Counted from the stretch's first letter, positions 16,131 to 25,881 are shown. The stretch is 64,000 bases of DNA from Flavobacterium sp. W4I14 (GCA_030817875.1 JAUSZU010000001.1:4712001-4776000), one strand, 5' to 3'. Numbers and translations: made by a program. The notes: generated from the sequence alone by a model not told the origin.

Positions 16131-16703
16131 TTAAATGAGCTGTGAGCCGAATTTTTCCATTTTAGCCAGCCATTTTTGGCTATAGTGGTTTTCAAGCGAA
16201 TGCAGTTCGCCAATGGTATTGGTTAATACGGGGCTCATCCTACATTTTTCGAAAACTATTTTTTTAATGGATAAATAAGTGGTTTTCTTATTGGCTTTCC
16301 ACTCTTTAAAGGTTGCCTCATCCAAAATTGATACAATCCTGGCCGACCTTCCGCTAAAATTGTTGTTTACATTCTGCTGTTGGGTGGTAAAAATCTGATC
16401 GGGCATAAAAAGACGATCAAAAAAACCTTTAACTTTTGCCGGAATATGATCAACATATACGGGACAAAAAAGCACCACATGGTTACTCTGCCTAATGGCA
16501 GTTAAAGCTTTTTGTAGGTCAGGCTCCAACTCGGCAATCTGTCTGTTGTTAAACAGCTTGTTCGAATTGAATATCAGATCGATAATGGCCAACTCCCTAA
16601 CGGTAGCGCCAACACTTTCTGCTCCTTGCTTATAGGCGTTAATCAGGAAATTTGTAGATGCGTTTTTTTCAATATCTCCATTGAGGAGAAGTACTTGCTT
16701 CAT
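16131..16703 (-). CDS. Flavodoxin-like NAD(P)H-dependent FMN reductase family protein
   Basis: A 190-aa protein starting MKQVLLLNGDIEKNASTNFL. The first strand and following loop (LLNGD...NASTN) resemble the FMN phosphate-binding loop of flavodoxin-fold reductases. NHVVLFCPVYVDHIPAKVKGFFDRLF near residues 73-98 is the typical second flavin-contact segment (P-Y/V-x-x-x-x-P-x-x-x-K-x-F-x-D). The C-terminal third is less conserved. It is monocistronic, between the T6SS cargo island and the apparatus operon, with a TAATTTTG promoter element upstream. A role in quinone or azo reduction is possible; a link to T6SS is not evident. Confidence 0.7.
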   Translation of the reverse strand: MKQVLLLNGDIEKNASTNFLINAYKQGAESVGATVRELAIIDLIFNSNKLFNNRQIAELEPDLQKALTAIRQSNHVVLFCPVYVDHIPAKVKGFFDRLFMPDQIFTTQQQNVNNNFSGRSARIVSILDEATFKEWKANKKTTYLSIKKIVFEKCRMSPVLTNTIGELHSLENHYSQKWLAKMEKFGSQLI

Positions 16704-16737
16704 TTTTTTTGATTAATCTGATCGGGCCGATGCGTTA

Positions 16738-16745
16738 CAAAATTA
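16738..16745 (-). promoter_or_regulatory. Bacteroidota -7 promoter element of the flavodoxin-like gene
   Basis: The leftward strand reads TAATTTTG, fitting the TAnnTTTG consensus, 34 bp upstream of the ATG at 16703. A clear -33 element is not visible. Confidence 0.45.
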
Positions 16746-16778
16746 TAAAGAATTTGTTAAGTGTTATGCATAACCCAT

Positions 16779-16809
16779 AAAAAAACCCAACGCTGAGGTT
16801 GGGTTTTTA
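16779..16809 (-). terminator. Terminator of the tssO-tssC operon
   Basis: AACCCAAC and GTTGGGTT form a perfect 8-bp stem with a short loop, flanked by A- and T-runs on both strands, 17 bp beyond the tssC stop. It works as a bidirectional rho-independent terminator in principle, since both strands have a U-run after the stem. Confidence 0.85.
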
Positions 16810-16826
16810 TTTTCAGCTATCAAAAA

Positions 16827-18215
16827 CTATTGCTGATTATATTCTGAACTCCATGTAGTATTTTCATCTTCACCTTTGTGTCCATCCAGTTTTACCACAA
16901 AACTTTTAGCTGGGAAATATGGTGTGATGTGGATATCCAGGTGGATTCTATCTTTCTGTTGTTCATCTCTTTCGAAACGCATAATTTTAAATCGCTCGAT
17001 TAAACGGTCGGCGCCCTGGATACCATCCAAGAACTTAACAATCTGGCCCCGAAGGTCCTGTTCTGTTTTAGAAGTCCAGTTTTCGAAAGCCCTTCTGTTC
17101 AGGAAATCGAATAATACTTTGGTAATATAATCGAATACACGTACAACCGAATAAGTTTGTAAACCAATGTTATCGCCGTTAAATAAGGTTTTGGCAGAGA
17201 AAGCCATTACTTTACCATATTCGTTAACCATTGGCACCAAGCCTACTCTTTCTAAATGAGAGATTTCACTTTTCTTTAAATCGAATTTTACACCATCTAC
17301 TTCATTTATAGCACCATGTTTTTTACCTGCAGTAACCTGCGACATTAAGGTGTAATACATTTTACCTGCAAGTGCTGCTGATCCTGGTACGGTTAAATCG
17401 TCTTCCTCACCCACTTCTGCAACTTTACCACGGCCAACCAACCAGTTACAGGTCATGATTACGTTCGATCTGAATGCATCACCTCCGGTAAAGTTTGCTG
17501 CGGTAAATAAATCAAGTACATCATCCGGCTGATCAAGGTCGGCAAAATCGGTTACCAGCATGGCTTTGTTGTTATGCGCAATTTTACCCCATCTCTCTAA
17601 TACTTTATTAGAGCCCATATAACCAGGCACAACCATTAACGAATAGTTATTACGAAGATCCAAACGGTCGTAATTCTGTTTTAACTCATCATCTACGTAT
17701 TCGATAAAACGCGGATTATCAAGATCTTTGATCTGATCCATTGATGCATTTAACAACACCACATTTTTAAGCTTGTCAGACTCGGTATTTTTATAGAATA
17801 AATGTACCGAACGGTATGCCTGCTCCAACTCTCTTGTACTTTCTAATGCAGTACCGATGTTTTTATTCAGGTTTTCTTCTGCAGCATTCAGTTTTTGGGT
17901 ACTTTTTTCTACCATATCGGCAACTGAAGTAGAAGATTCAAGCACATCGATCCAAAGCTGGATTTTCTTTTTCAGCTCTTCGCGTTCTTTCTTTTTCTCA
18001 TCACCGGTTAAAAAGATCTGTTTACGCGCTTTACGTTCAGGGTTTAAATTCTGCAGACCATCAACAGTGGCTTCCAACAGATCGAAACCACCAACACGGG
18101 CCAGTTTTTCGAGGTTATCTTTAAGTGATGTCTTTTCTATGGTTTTGGCTTCAGCCGGCTTAAAGCCTGCCTGGCCTGTATTTTCGTCGGTTTTTAATTC
18201 TTGAGGGTTTGACAT
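16827..18215 (-). CDS. tssC: T6SS sheath large subunit TssC
   Basis: A 462-aa TssC/EvpB-family sheath protein. Typical elements are the long N-terminal helical region and the block YSLMVVPGYMGSNKVLERWG near residues 192-211, followed by acidic-aromatic segments and the C-terminal beta-rich part ending in HLDIHITPYFPAKSFVVKLDG. TssC and TssB form the contractile sheath around the Hcp tube. It is the last gene of the leftward apparatus operon, 18 bp after tssB, and ends at a strong hairpin terminator. The length is normal for the T6SSiii type. Confidence 0.95.
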   Translation of the reverse strand: MSNPQELKTDENTGQAGFKPAEAKTIEKTSLKDNLEKLARVGGFDLLEATVDGLQNLNPERKARKQIFLTGDEKKKEREELKKKIQLWIDVLESSTSVADMVEKSTQKLNAAEENLNKNIGTALESTRELEQAYRSVHLFYKNTESDKLKNVVLLNASMDQIKDLDNPRFIEYVDDELKQNYDRLDLRNNYSLMVVPGYMGSNKVLERWGKIAHNNKAMLVTDFADLDQPDDVLDLFTAANFTGGDAFRSNVIMTCNWLVGRGKVAEVGEEDDLTVPGSAALAGKMYYTLMSQVTAGKKHGAINEVDGVKFDLKKSEISHLERVGLVPMVNEYGKVMAFSAKTLFNGDNIGLQTYSVVRVFDYITKVLFDFLNRRAFENWTSKTEQDLRGQIVKFLDGIQGADRLIERFKIMRFERDEQQKDRIHLDIHITPYFPAKSFVVKLDGHKGEDENTTWSSEYNQQ

Positions 18216-18233
18216 GTTTTCTTGGCGTTAAGA

Positions 18234-18680
18234 TTATTTATTTTGCTCCAATTCGTCAACAAAGTTCTTCAAAGCGTTAATGAAGGCCGACTTTGTTTCT
18301 TCGTCATCAAGTGTAGCTTTTAAGGTTTTGTTCGATTTTAACTGTTTAATTACGTTAAGCGACATTTCTCTTTCGATGTTCACATTTGTAAGGTAGTTAC
18401 TTTGATTGATAATGTTTTTCACACCAAAATCGCTCAGATCGTTAAAGTTTATCGTTTCGCCAACGGTAGATCCATCCTGCTTTTCGAAAGCTACCTTCAC
18501 ATTTGGTTTATAATGTTCGAATACATCTTTCACCGTTTTTAATCCCTCTACTTTTTCTGGTTTTATCGGATCGTTATCGGTAAGTTTCTGTACAAAAAGT
18601 GTTTTGTTGTGGGCAATTTCAGCGAAGGCTTCTGAGGTGTCAATTTTTCGCTCGTTACCACCAATTTCATAATTAAACAT
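18234..18680 (-). CDS. tssB: T6SS sheath small subunit TssB
   Basis: A 148-aa TssB. It has KPNVKVAFEKQDG and INFNDLSDFGVKNII, the sheath-forming strands shared with other TssB proteins, and a C-terminal helix LKNFVDELEQNK that interacts with TssC. It lies between clpV and tssC in one operon. Bacteroidota TssB proteins are about this size, somewhat shorter than proteobacterial ones. Confidence 0.93.
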   Translation of the reverse strand: MFNYEIGGNERKIDTSEAFAEIAHNKTLFVQKLTDNDPIKPEKVEGLKTVKDVFEHYKPNVKVAFEKQDGSTVGETINFNDLSDFGVKNIINQSNYLTNVNIEREMSLNVIKQLKSNKTLKATLDDEETKSAFINALKNFVDELEQNK

Positions 18681-18736
18681 AGTATGTTGATTTAGGTTTA
18701 CGATTATTTTTTTCTAATAATATAATAATTAACGTT

Positions 18737-21253
18737 TTAACTCAATTTTTGTTCCAATGTTACGGTTTCTGGCTGAATAATACTCCATTCGAGTTTATCT
18801 TCGGCTGCATGTTTGCTTACCACAACCTTCGATCCTTTTTTTAGTTCACCAGAAATGATGTATTTCGAGATCGGCCTGCGTAAAAGATTTCTGATAACTG
18901 CCGATAGCTGCCTTGCACCATATTTTGGTGTAAAACCATCTAAAGCGATCATTTTTTTGGCATCTTCTGCAATTTCAAAATCGATACCCATTTTGTTGAG
19001 CGATTGCACCAAACTGCTCAACTGGATTTCAAAAATACGCACCACATTACTTTCGTTTATTGGCGCAAAAGGAACAATCTCAGAGATCCTGGCTAAAAAT
19101 TCGGGGCGGAAATGCCCTGCCATTACCTCCATTAACTGATTTGAAGCAGGGATTACACCTTTACCGATCTGTTCGGCAATCCATTCGCTACCAATATTCG
19201 AGGTAAAAAGAATCAGTGAGTTACTAAAATCGCCCTCTTTTCCTAAACGGTCGTGCATGTGGCCTTCGTCCAGGATCTGTAAAAAAGTATCGAAAACGGA
19301 AGGGTGCGCTTTTTCAATTTCATCAAAAAGTAGTACAGAATAAGGCTGTTGTCTGATTTTATTCACCAATAAACCACCTTCTTCGTAACCTACATAACCG
19401 GGAGGCGCGCCATAAAGTAAAGCGGCACTATGTTCTTCCTTAAATTCGGACATATCGAAGCGGATCATTGCTTTTTCGTCGTTGAACAAAAATTCGGCGA
19501 TTGATTTGGCCAGTTCGGTTTTACCGGTTCCGGTTGGCCCCAGTAGAAAGAAGGATCCTATTGGCTGTCCTTTTTTATTCAATCCACTGCGCGATTCAAG
19601 TATGGCATCTGAAACAGCTTTTAAAGCCTGATCCTGTCCTACCACACGTTTTTTAAGGTAAGCTTCCATATTGAGCAATTTCTCCTTTTCACCGGCCTGC
19701 AGTTTACCCATTGGAATACCTGTTTTGTAGGCCACTATAGAAGCAATATCCTGTTTGCTGATGCGATCGCTTTTTTCAGCAGCATATTTTTTTAATTCCT
19801 GAAGGCTTTTGGTAATATAACCCTGGTATTCATCAGCGGTTTCGAAAGCATCGGTCTGTGTTTCATCGGTTAAGCGGCCCAGCAAAACCGGACTTAATTT
19901 ATTCTGAAGCAAAGAGAAAAGCCATTTATAATCGGCAAATTTCTCTGCTTCCGATTCTTCGGTATTGGCATTTAAAGCTTCCAGATCGGCTTCCAAACTT
20001 TCGATTACCTGATCAGAAGTATCGTTCATCATTTTCATGGCGGCCATTGTACGGTCGAGCAGATCGAATGCAGAATCAGGGAGCCTCCTATCTTTCATGT
20101 AACGTTTGGCCAAGCGCACACATTCGCCCAAAGCATCGGGTTCGATGGTTAAAGTATGATGCTCCTCGTATTTTACGGCCAGTTTCTGCAGCATTTTAAT
20201 GGTGCTTTCTTCGTTTGGCTCATTTACCTGCAATACTTCAAAACGCCTGCTGAAAGCCTGCTCAGGCTCGATAATTTTACGGTACTCATCAATGGTTGTA
20301 GCACCGATAACCGTAATTTCGCCACGGGCCAGTTCCGGTTTCAGCAAATTACCTATACCCGCACCCAGTGGCCCCTTACTATCCAATAAAGTGTGGATTT
20401 CATCAATAAACAGCACAGCCTTTTCAAACTGCTTGATTTCTTTGATGATGTTTTTTAAACGGTCTTCTATTTCTCCCTTGTAAGAAGCCCCTGCAATTAA
20501 CGAACCTAAATCGAGCTCAAAAAGCTGCACGGGTTTTAAACGCTCGGGTACATTCTGGTTTACGATATCAATGGCAAAACCATCAACCAAAGCGGTTTTA
20601 CCTACGCCGGCATCACCGGTTAGGATTACATTTGGTTTGGTGCGGCGGCAAAGGATTTCCATCATCTGCCTGGTTTCTTTATCACGGCCGATAATCGGGT
20701 CGGTTTTACCATCGCGCACCAGCTGTAATCTATCTATACAGTATTTATACAGGGCATTGCCTGTGCTTTTGCTTTCAGTACCAGCGCTTGTTTTATCAGG
20801 CGAAACCACCCTCGAAATTTCTTCATCTTTTACATACAGATCCAGGATCTCACGTTCTTTAATCGGGAACGATTTTAGCTGATCGGGCTGAAAACCGATA
20901 CCCGGTTTTGCCAATGCGGTTAATACACATACCGGGGTAATTAAATCCAATCCCAGTTTAATGCGTACATTATCGGCCTCTTCAAAAATCACTGCAATCT
21001 CAGGTCCTCCACTCACATTATCCGTAAAACTCGCCGATTTTGCCTGTTCGTCAATCCGCACTTCAGCCCATTCGCTAATGTATTCTTCATCTTTACCAAT
21101 AGAGGTAATGAACGAGCGCAGGCCAACATCTTTATGCATCAATCCTTTGAGCAAGTGGGATGCAGTAAACACTTCGTTTCTGTACTCTTTAGCTAAAGAC
21201 TGTGCAATGTGCAGGGCTGTTTTAACCGATTCGCTTAAATTTGTAACTGCCAT
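18737..21253 (-). CDS. tssH: T6SS sheath-recycling AAA+ ATPase ClpV/TssH
   Basis: An 838-aa Clp/Hsp100 ATPase. The N-domain (1-150) starts MAVTNLSESVKTALHIAQS. The first AAA+ domain has Walker A GDAGVGKT near residue 215 and Walker B VLFIDEIHTLL near 285. The second has GPTGTGKTE near 573 and a VLLFDEIEKAH Walker B. It ends with a C-terminal D2-small domain. ClpV disassembles contracted TssBC sheaths. It lies between tssR and tssB in the apparatus operon, which separates it from the general chaperone ClpB, and the middle coiled coil is short. Confidence 0.93.
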   Translation of the reverse strand: MAVTNLSESVKTALHIAQSLAKEYRNEVFTASHLLKGLMHKDVGLRSFITSIGKDEEYISEWAEVRIDEQAKSASFTDNVSGGPEIAVIFEEADNVRIKLGLDLITPVCVLTALAKPGIGFQPDQLKSFPIKEREILDLYVKDEEISRVVSPDKTSAGTESKSTGNALYKYCIDRLQLVRDGKTDPIIGRDKETRQMMEILCRRTKPNVILTGDAGVGKTALVDGFAIDIVNQNVPERLKPVQLFELDLGSLIAGASYKGEIEDRLKNIIKEIKQFEKAVLFIDEIHTLLDSKGPLGAGIGNLLKPELARGEITVIGATTIDEYRKIIEPEQAFSRRFEVLQVNEPNEESTIKMLQKLAVKYEEHHTLTIEPDALGECVRLAKRYMKDRRLPDSAFDLLDRTMAAMKMMNDTSDQVIESLEADLEALNANTEESEAEKFADYKWLFSLLQNKLSPVLLGRLTDETQTDAFETADEYQGYITKSLQELKKYAAEKSDRISKQDIASIVAYKTGIPMGKLQAGEKEKLLNMEAYLKKRVVGQDQALKAVSDAILESRSGLNKKGQPIGSFFLLGPTGTGKTELAKSIAEFLFNDEKAMIRFDMSEFKEEHSAALLYGAPPGYVGYEEGGLLVNKIRQQPYSVLLFDEIEKAHPSVFDTFLQILDEGHMHDRLGKEGDFSNSLILFTSNIGSEWIAEQIGKGVIPASNQLMEVMAGHFRPEFLARISEIVPFAPINESNVVRIFEIQLSSLVQSLNKMGIDFEIAEDAKKMIALDGFTPKYGARQLSAVIRNLLRRPISKYIISGELKKGSKVVVSKHAAEDKLEWSIIQPETVTLEQKLS

Positions 21254-21258
21254 ATCCC

Positions 21259-23634
21259 TTAGTTGGTTGTAGGCAATACTGCCGGGTTAAAATTATTTTC
21301 GGTGATGTAGTAATATGTTTTGCCGTTCGAAATGAACTGCTGCTCAATCTGAGTAGCTCTTTTAATCCGCTGAACCGATTGATTCAATAATTTAATGTAG
21401 CTTTCGAACTCTTCGAGCGGCATTTTAGAACTGTTCTTTAAATCGCCAACGGTATATTTCTCTAAAAATTTGTTGTTTAAAGGTAAACCGGTTACCAATT
21501 TAATGTAGTTGGCCAAGGTTAAACGCTTTATGTTGCCCGATGACTCTTTAATACCCAGCATCTGTTTTGGCATTTTCACATAATTTTTAACAAGTTTGCT
21601 CCTGAAAGAAGACTGATCAGCTTGCAAATTTTGTCCCAACATAATGGAAAACACATCTACAATCTGTTTGTACTCCATGTTATTTAAAACGATGGCATAT
21701 TGTAATGTTGAGGGGTTGTTTTTCACTGCATCAGCCGACAGATTTGCAGTGCTATAATATTTAAACGCATTGTGCGGCATGCGGTCTGCAACTTCCGCGC
21801 CAACGGGTTCCGGCAATAAACCTTCTACATCGGCAGTGAGGTTTTTACGTGATATACCGGTTAAACGGAAAGCACTATCCAACGAACTGATCTGGTTATA
21901 GATATCGGAGTTGGTTTCTTTTACGAAACGGCGCAAAGCAATTGTCATGCTCTGGTTAGAATTTACCGACCCTTTTGTCGGAAAAACTACCCCGCCCTGT
22001 ATTAAACTGTTTTTAGGATAATCTAAATAATAAGAGATAGAATCCTGTAAACTGGTATTATAAGGCTGGAAGCTTTTTAAACCCTCGCCTTTTACCATGG
22101 TGTTTTTTCTGTATTCGGCAGAGCGGATAGCAGATTCGGAAACGAGTTTACGCGACTGGATTACAAAATCGTTAAATGACTGATTGAAATCGCTATACAC
22201 CTGTAAGGCTAAAATACGGGCATCGGCCTGCGCAACCTGCTCACTTAATTCGTTAATGAGGTAATTGTTGGTTCCCCCGGCATTTCCGGTACTGCCAACT
22301 AAAATAATTAAATTGGTTTCGTTCTTTTTTGCTTTAAATAAGCCTAATCCGGTTTTTATTGCCTGAAAAACAGGCTCTTCGCTTACTTCTCCATTACACC
22401 TAACGGTATTTTTAGCCTGATTTGAAAGGAAAGTCATCAACTGCCGGTAATCATTCTGGATCGGGCTTACAAAAATACCTTTTAAAGCGCAACCACTTTC
22501 ACCGCGGTATACTACACCACCAAAGTTCACTTTTGTTCCTTTACCAAAATCGCCCATAATATTTTCGAAAGAAGCGATGGTATTGGTCATTCCAGAAAAA
22601 TATTTGGTCATTGGGCTACCACCATCCACTACAAAAACAACATTTACCTTGGTTTTATTTTTACGGAGGTTCAGGTAGTCCTGATAAGAAAGCGCAGAAC
22701 CGTTAATGGTTAATATTTTATTGTCTTTTTTATTGTAAACATCTGCAGCGATACCTACCGTATTACCTCCTTCATCGTTCGAAACAACAGGGACACTACG
22801 CAGAATCAGGTTTTCCCTTGGCAATAAGGGATCAACCGTGAAAATTGTTCCTTTATTGATCCCGTTTTTGATGGCTACCGAGGTAGAATCATCCCTGTCA
22901 TAATCGCCCGGTTTAACCGAGGTAATGTACAAACGATCGCCCCAACTATGTACGGCTTCGGCAGAAACCCAACCGTAAATACTTTTTAAAGCGGTATCTG
23001 CAACCAGCTGGTCATCAGCGCCTATCAGGTATTTTTTACCATCTTCTGATTTTTTGTAGATATAGGCAATTTCGTGCAACCTTACTTTTGTACGTCTGTC
23101 TTTAAGTTCGGGTGTATTGTAAACCAGGATAGAATCAGTAGTATCGAAATAAAACTTTGGTTCGGTTAAGGCATTTTTTCCATTAACGATCCCGATGGCT
23201 TTTTCTGCATAACCTGTTTTTTGGTTAGAGAAAGCACGTTGCCATAAAAGCAGTTTAGATTTTGCGATCCAACCATAACTGATAGCACTTTTTTTATCGT
23301 TTATTTTTCTGCCCCTGATCATTCCGGCCTTGTATTTAATCAGTTTCAGGTAGCCATTTTCTTCTTTTGAAACATAGAAAGGTTCCATAAAGCTGATTTT
23401 TTTCATAATCAGGCTTCCACCCGGCGCAGTAGTTGTATAATTATCTTCACGGTCTGAAAAAACAATCCATGGCAAACTGCTGCTACTGGTATTGTCCATC
23501 ACGTTTATACTTTCTGAAGGCCTTTCATAAGATTTAGGCATGTATTTTACTCTTTTGCCAAAGGATGCCGGCGATTGTGCGTAGGCAAACGATATTCCTA
23601 TAAAAAGGAGGGTTAAGGCATAGTATTTTTTCAT
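21259..23634 (-). CDS. tssR: T6SSiii envelope protein TssR
   Basis: A 791-aa secreted protein. Its signal peptide is MKKYYALTLLFIGISFAYAQ, with probable signal peptidase I cleavage after the YA-Q region. The middle part (about 330-520) looks like a von Willebrand A-type fold, with VVFVVDGGSPMTKYF replacing the usual DxSxS MIDAS and LIILVGSTGNAGG later. The N-terminal 300 residues have SH3-like beta segments. Size, signal peptide and position between clpV and the PKD protein match TssR of Bacteroidota T6SSiii, part of the trans-envelope complex that replaces TssJLM. The degenerate MIDAS suggests that metal-dependent binding is not retained. Confidence 0.88.
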   Translation of the reverse strand: MKKYYALTLLFIGISFAYAQSPASFGKRVKYMPKSYERPSESINVMDNTSSSSLPWIVFSDREDNYTTTAPGGSLIMKKISFMEPFYVSKEENGYLKLIKYKAGMIRGRKINDKKSAISYGWIAKSKLLLWQRAFSNQKTGYAEKAIGIVNGKNALTEPKFYFDTTDSILVYNTPELKDRRTKVRLHEIAYIYKKSEDGKKYLIGADDQLVADTALKSIYGWVSAEAVHSWGDRLYITSVKPGDYDRDDSTSVAIKNGINKGTIFTVDPLLPRENLILRSVPVVSNDEGGNTVGIAADVYNKKDNKILTINGSALSYQDYLNLRKNKTKVNVVFVVDGGSPMTKYFSGMTNTIASFENIMGDFGKGTKVNFGGVVYRGESGCALKGIFVSPIQNDYRQLMTFLSNQAKNTVRCNGEVSEEPVFQAIKTGLGLFKAKKNETNLIILVGSTGNAGGTNNYLINELSEQVAQADARILALQVYSDFNQSFNDFVIQSRKLVSESAIRSAEYRKNTMVKGEGLKSFQPYNTSLQDSISYYLDYPKNSLIQGGVVFPTKGSVNSNQSMTIALRRFVKETNSDIYNQISSLDSAFRLTGISRKNLTADVEGLLPEPVGAEVADRMPHNAFKYYSTANLSADAVKNNPSTLQYAIVLNNMEYKQIVDVFSIMLGQNLQADQSSFRSKLVKNYVKMPKQMLGIKESSGNIKRLTLANYIKLVTGLPLNNKFLEKYTVGDLKNSSKMPLEEFESYIKLLNQSVQRIKRATQIEQQFISNGKTYYYITENNFNPAVLPTTN

Positions 23635-23673
23635 AATCTGTAGATGAGCTTTAAAATTAGGTGAGCTGTTAAT

Positions 23674-24651
23674 TTATCTTGTTTTGTCTGGTGCGTCAGC
23701 AGTTGTTGCAGCAGGCTGGGCCGTTCCAGAATGCTGCTTAATGTTTACCAAACTGGCACAGGTAGAATTTGGCTTGATGGTTAGCTGCGCTTCATCAACG
23801 GCTATTTCTCCCCCAAAGGTAAGTCCCATGCAATACGAATAAATATCGGTCTGTTTTTTCTTACCGTTCATTTCTACATTTACCGTTACTTTTTCGTTAC
23901 CGCACATGTATTTGTTAACGAGATAGTAATAGTTAGAGTTAAAATCGGCACCATTGGCAATGGCCTGTAAACGGGCCCTGATATCATCGATGGTTTTACG
24001 TTCGCCATCACCTGGGGCAACAATATCTTCAACGATTTCGGCATTTGGATCAGTGATCAAAATGTTTAGGAAAGCAGGTTTACGGCTTTTATCCGAGCGC
24101 AGGCGTACCACATATTTCCCCGGGGCACGGTAGGTGTATAAAGCAGTTTTTCCTTTAACATCTACCCGCCCAGTTTCGCCGAATGACCATTCAAAATCTT
24201 TTCCTTCCCCATCTCCTTCGAGCCTAATTTCTTCGTTAACCAAACCTGCGGTTGGGCCGCTGATGGTTAGCACACTATCTACAACTGCAGTGTGAACGGT
24301 ATCGCGTACGGTAATAGGAAATTCCTGACGGAGTTCGCCATCAACGGTTAAGCGCACAATGTAAGTGTCGGGCTTTGTGTAATGGTAAGAACCAGTTTTT
24401 GTGGTGGCTTTTTCGCCGTTTCCGAATTCCCATAACCATTTTGTGGCTTTTGGGGTATTATCGGTAAAAACCAGACTTTCGTTTAAATAAATTTCATCTT
24501 TTAAGATCCGCGCATCAATTGCCCTTTTTTCGAACAATGAACTTTTAAATAGGAAAATAAGACCTGTTAAGAGCAATACAGCTAATAGGATGTAGAGAAT
24601 AACATAGCCCTGCGAATTTGAATTAACTTGCTTGGTGTTTGTGTCAGACAT
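23674..24651 (-). CDS. tssP: PKD-domain inner-membrane T6SSiii protein, TssP-like
   Basis: A 325-aa protein with a short cytosolic tail, one membrane helix at about residues 16-35 (GYVILYILLAVLLLTGLIF) and a periplasmic part. That part has two PKD-like beta-sandwich domains (KWLWEFGNGE...YHYTKPDTYIVRLTVDG, and FEWSFGETG...YTYRAPGKYVVRLRS). A third region with conserved Cys residues follows (NKYMCGNEKVTV, SYCMGLTFG). I call it TssP-like from topology and operon position; the exact letter (P versus Q) is from memory of the T6SSiii gene set. It probably bridges inner-membrane TssN/O to TssR in the periplasm. Confidence 0.75.
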   Translation of the reverse strand: MSDTNTKQVNSNSQGYVILYILLAVLLLTGLIFLFKSSLFEKRAIDARILKDEIYLNESLVFTDNTPKATKWLWEFGNGEKATTKTGSYHYTKPDTYIVRLTVDGELRQEFPITVRDTVHTAVVDSVLTISGPTAGLVNEEIRLEGDGEGKDFEWSFGETGRVDVKGKTALYTYRAPGKYVVRLRSDKSRKPAFLNILITDPNAEIVEDIVAPGDGERKTIDDIRARLQAIANGADFNSNYYYLVNKYMCGNEKVTVNVEMNGKKKQTDIYSYCMGLTFGGEIAVDEAQLTIKPNSTCASLVNIKQHSGTAQPAATTADAPDKTR

Positions 24652-24685
24652 AGGTAGCGTTTTTTATAGGTTGTTTTTGAGGTAT

Positions 24686-25171
24686 TTATCTAGCAGACAT
24701 GGTTTGCTGCAATTGTCGCCTGTTGAGAATACAATCGTCCAATTGTCGTTTATGCAATTCGATATCCGTAATGTTTCTGTTCTGTTCCTGCCTATCGTAA
24801 AATAACCTGTCGTACAGCTGTGCCGTTTGAACAAATATTTTATAGCGCTGGTCTGATGCTTTACGGTCAAACGCAGCCCTGATAGAGCCTAATGAATTCT
24901 GTATATCGTTTTTCAAGAAAACCGCCTGTACATTTGGGTTGTAGCGGGTAATCTGTTTGTAAGTGGTATCAATGGTGGGCGAAGTTTCTTTTACCATGCT
25001 TTCGAATGTTTCATTCTCGCTGATTTTTACCTCAAGTTCTTCTTTGGAGATTTCGTAACGCGATTTATCGCTATAAAAAATGCCAAAACTTAAAAGCCCT
25101 ACGGTAAAAACAAACAGCGCTATAAAAAACAAGAATTGTTCGCGTCTTTCTTTTATACTTAATTTTATCAT
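24686..25171 (-). CDS. tssO: T6SSiii single-pass membrane protein TssO
   Basis: A 161-aa protein starting MIKLSIKERREQFLFFIALF, with a short basic cytosolic N-terminus, one membrane helix (about 13-32) and a helical, coiled-coil-like periplasmic part ending in LDDCILNRRQLQQ. The RREQF...FVFTVGLLSFGIFYSDK start is the pattern I associate with TssO. It lies 10 bp downstream of a second protein with the same layout, and both share a C-terminal D-C motif (LDDC and INDC). It is part of the apparatus operon and probably contributes to the membrane complex. Confidence 0.78.
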   Translation of the reverse strand: MIKLSIKERREQFLFFIALFVFTVGLLSFGIFYSDKSRYEISKEELEVKISENETFESMVKETSPTIDTTYKQITRYNPNVQAVFLKNDIQNSLGSIRAAFDRKASDQRYKIFVQTAQLYDRLFYDRQEQNRNITDIELHKRQLDDCILNRRQLQQTMSAR

Positions 25172-25181
25172 AATTGTTTAA

Positions 25182-25703
25182 TTATCGGCCGAACCGTCCG
25201 TTTCTGATCCTGGTTGCCGTAGCCTGGTTTGCGCGGTGGCAATCGTTTATCTGTTCCTTGTATCTTTGGATATCGCCCCTTGATTTAATAAGCGAATCCT
25301 GCAGATCAGCCATTGCACCAACATTGTTGTTTATTTTGGTGTAGAGATCAAAACTCGGACTGGTTTGCGTTTTTTTGGAAATAAGGTCTTTAATCCTATT
25401 GTTGGCACTTTGGATATCGCCCAAAAGAATACTCTGTTTGCTCATTTCGTTGGCATTGTAATCGCGGTATTGGGCAAGTTCTTTAAAACGGACAAGGATA
25501 AGATCGAAATTGGTATTGATATCTTTTCTTAGATAAGATAGTTTTTCGGTTTCCTTTACCTTTTTATCGAGCAGGGTATACTCATAATCGGATGCGGCAA
25601 AAAAGAGATAAATACAGAGAATGGAGAAAAGCGTTAGGAATACAAAGTTTAAGATAAACCTCGTGTAAGCGGTCCTGATTTCGATGGCATTAATGGGTTT
25701 CAT
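25182..25703 (-). CDS. TssO-like single-pass membrane protein (second copy)
   Basis: A 173-aa protein, first gene of the leftward apparatus operon. It has an N-terminal helix (FILNFVFLTLFSILCIYLFF, about 14-33) and a periplasmic coiled coil with NDCHRANQ near the C-terminus and a basic end (RIRNGRFGR). It has the same size and architecture as the adjacent TssO and is probably a diverged paralogue. Its exact T6SSiii name is uncertain. Confidence 0.7.
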   Translation of the reverse strand: MKPINAIEIRTAYTRFILNFVFLTLFSILCIYLFFAASDYEYTLLDKKVKETEKLSYLRKDINTNFDLILVRFKELAQYRDYNANEMSKQSILLGDIQSANNRIKDLISKKTQTSPSFDLYTKINNNVGAMADLQDSLIKSRGDIQRYKEQINDCHRANQATATRIRNGRFGR

Positions 25704-25881
25704 AGAGCATTAAAATTTTCACATAGCGGTGGTATTATATTAATCTGACATCTCCCTCACGTAAAATCACTCAAACTTTTTCAAATTAACATTGTACTAT
25801 AACAATTTTTAATATTTGTTGTTTGGTTATTAAAACGATATTATTTCTTTTACTTTTAACAAACTTTAAGCCAAACCGTGT
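25704..25881. promoter_or_regulatory. Divergent promoter region between tssO-like operon and tssEF
   Basis: 178 bp separate the leftward apparatus operon from rightward tssE. The region is very AT-rich, with near-consensus -7 elements on both strands (TTAATTTG leftward near 25777-25784; TAATATTTG rightward near 25809-25817). Neither fits TAnnTTTG perfectly, so the exact starts remain open. Confidence 0.4.

Noticed and set aside
16131..16703. Flavodoxin-like gene as part of the T6SS
   Set aside because: It has its own promoter-like element, lies outside the operons and belongs to a general redox family.
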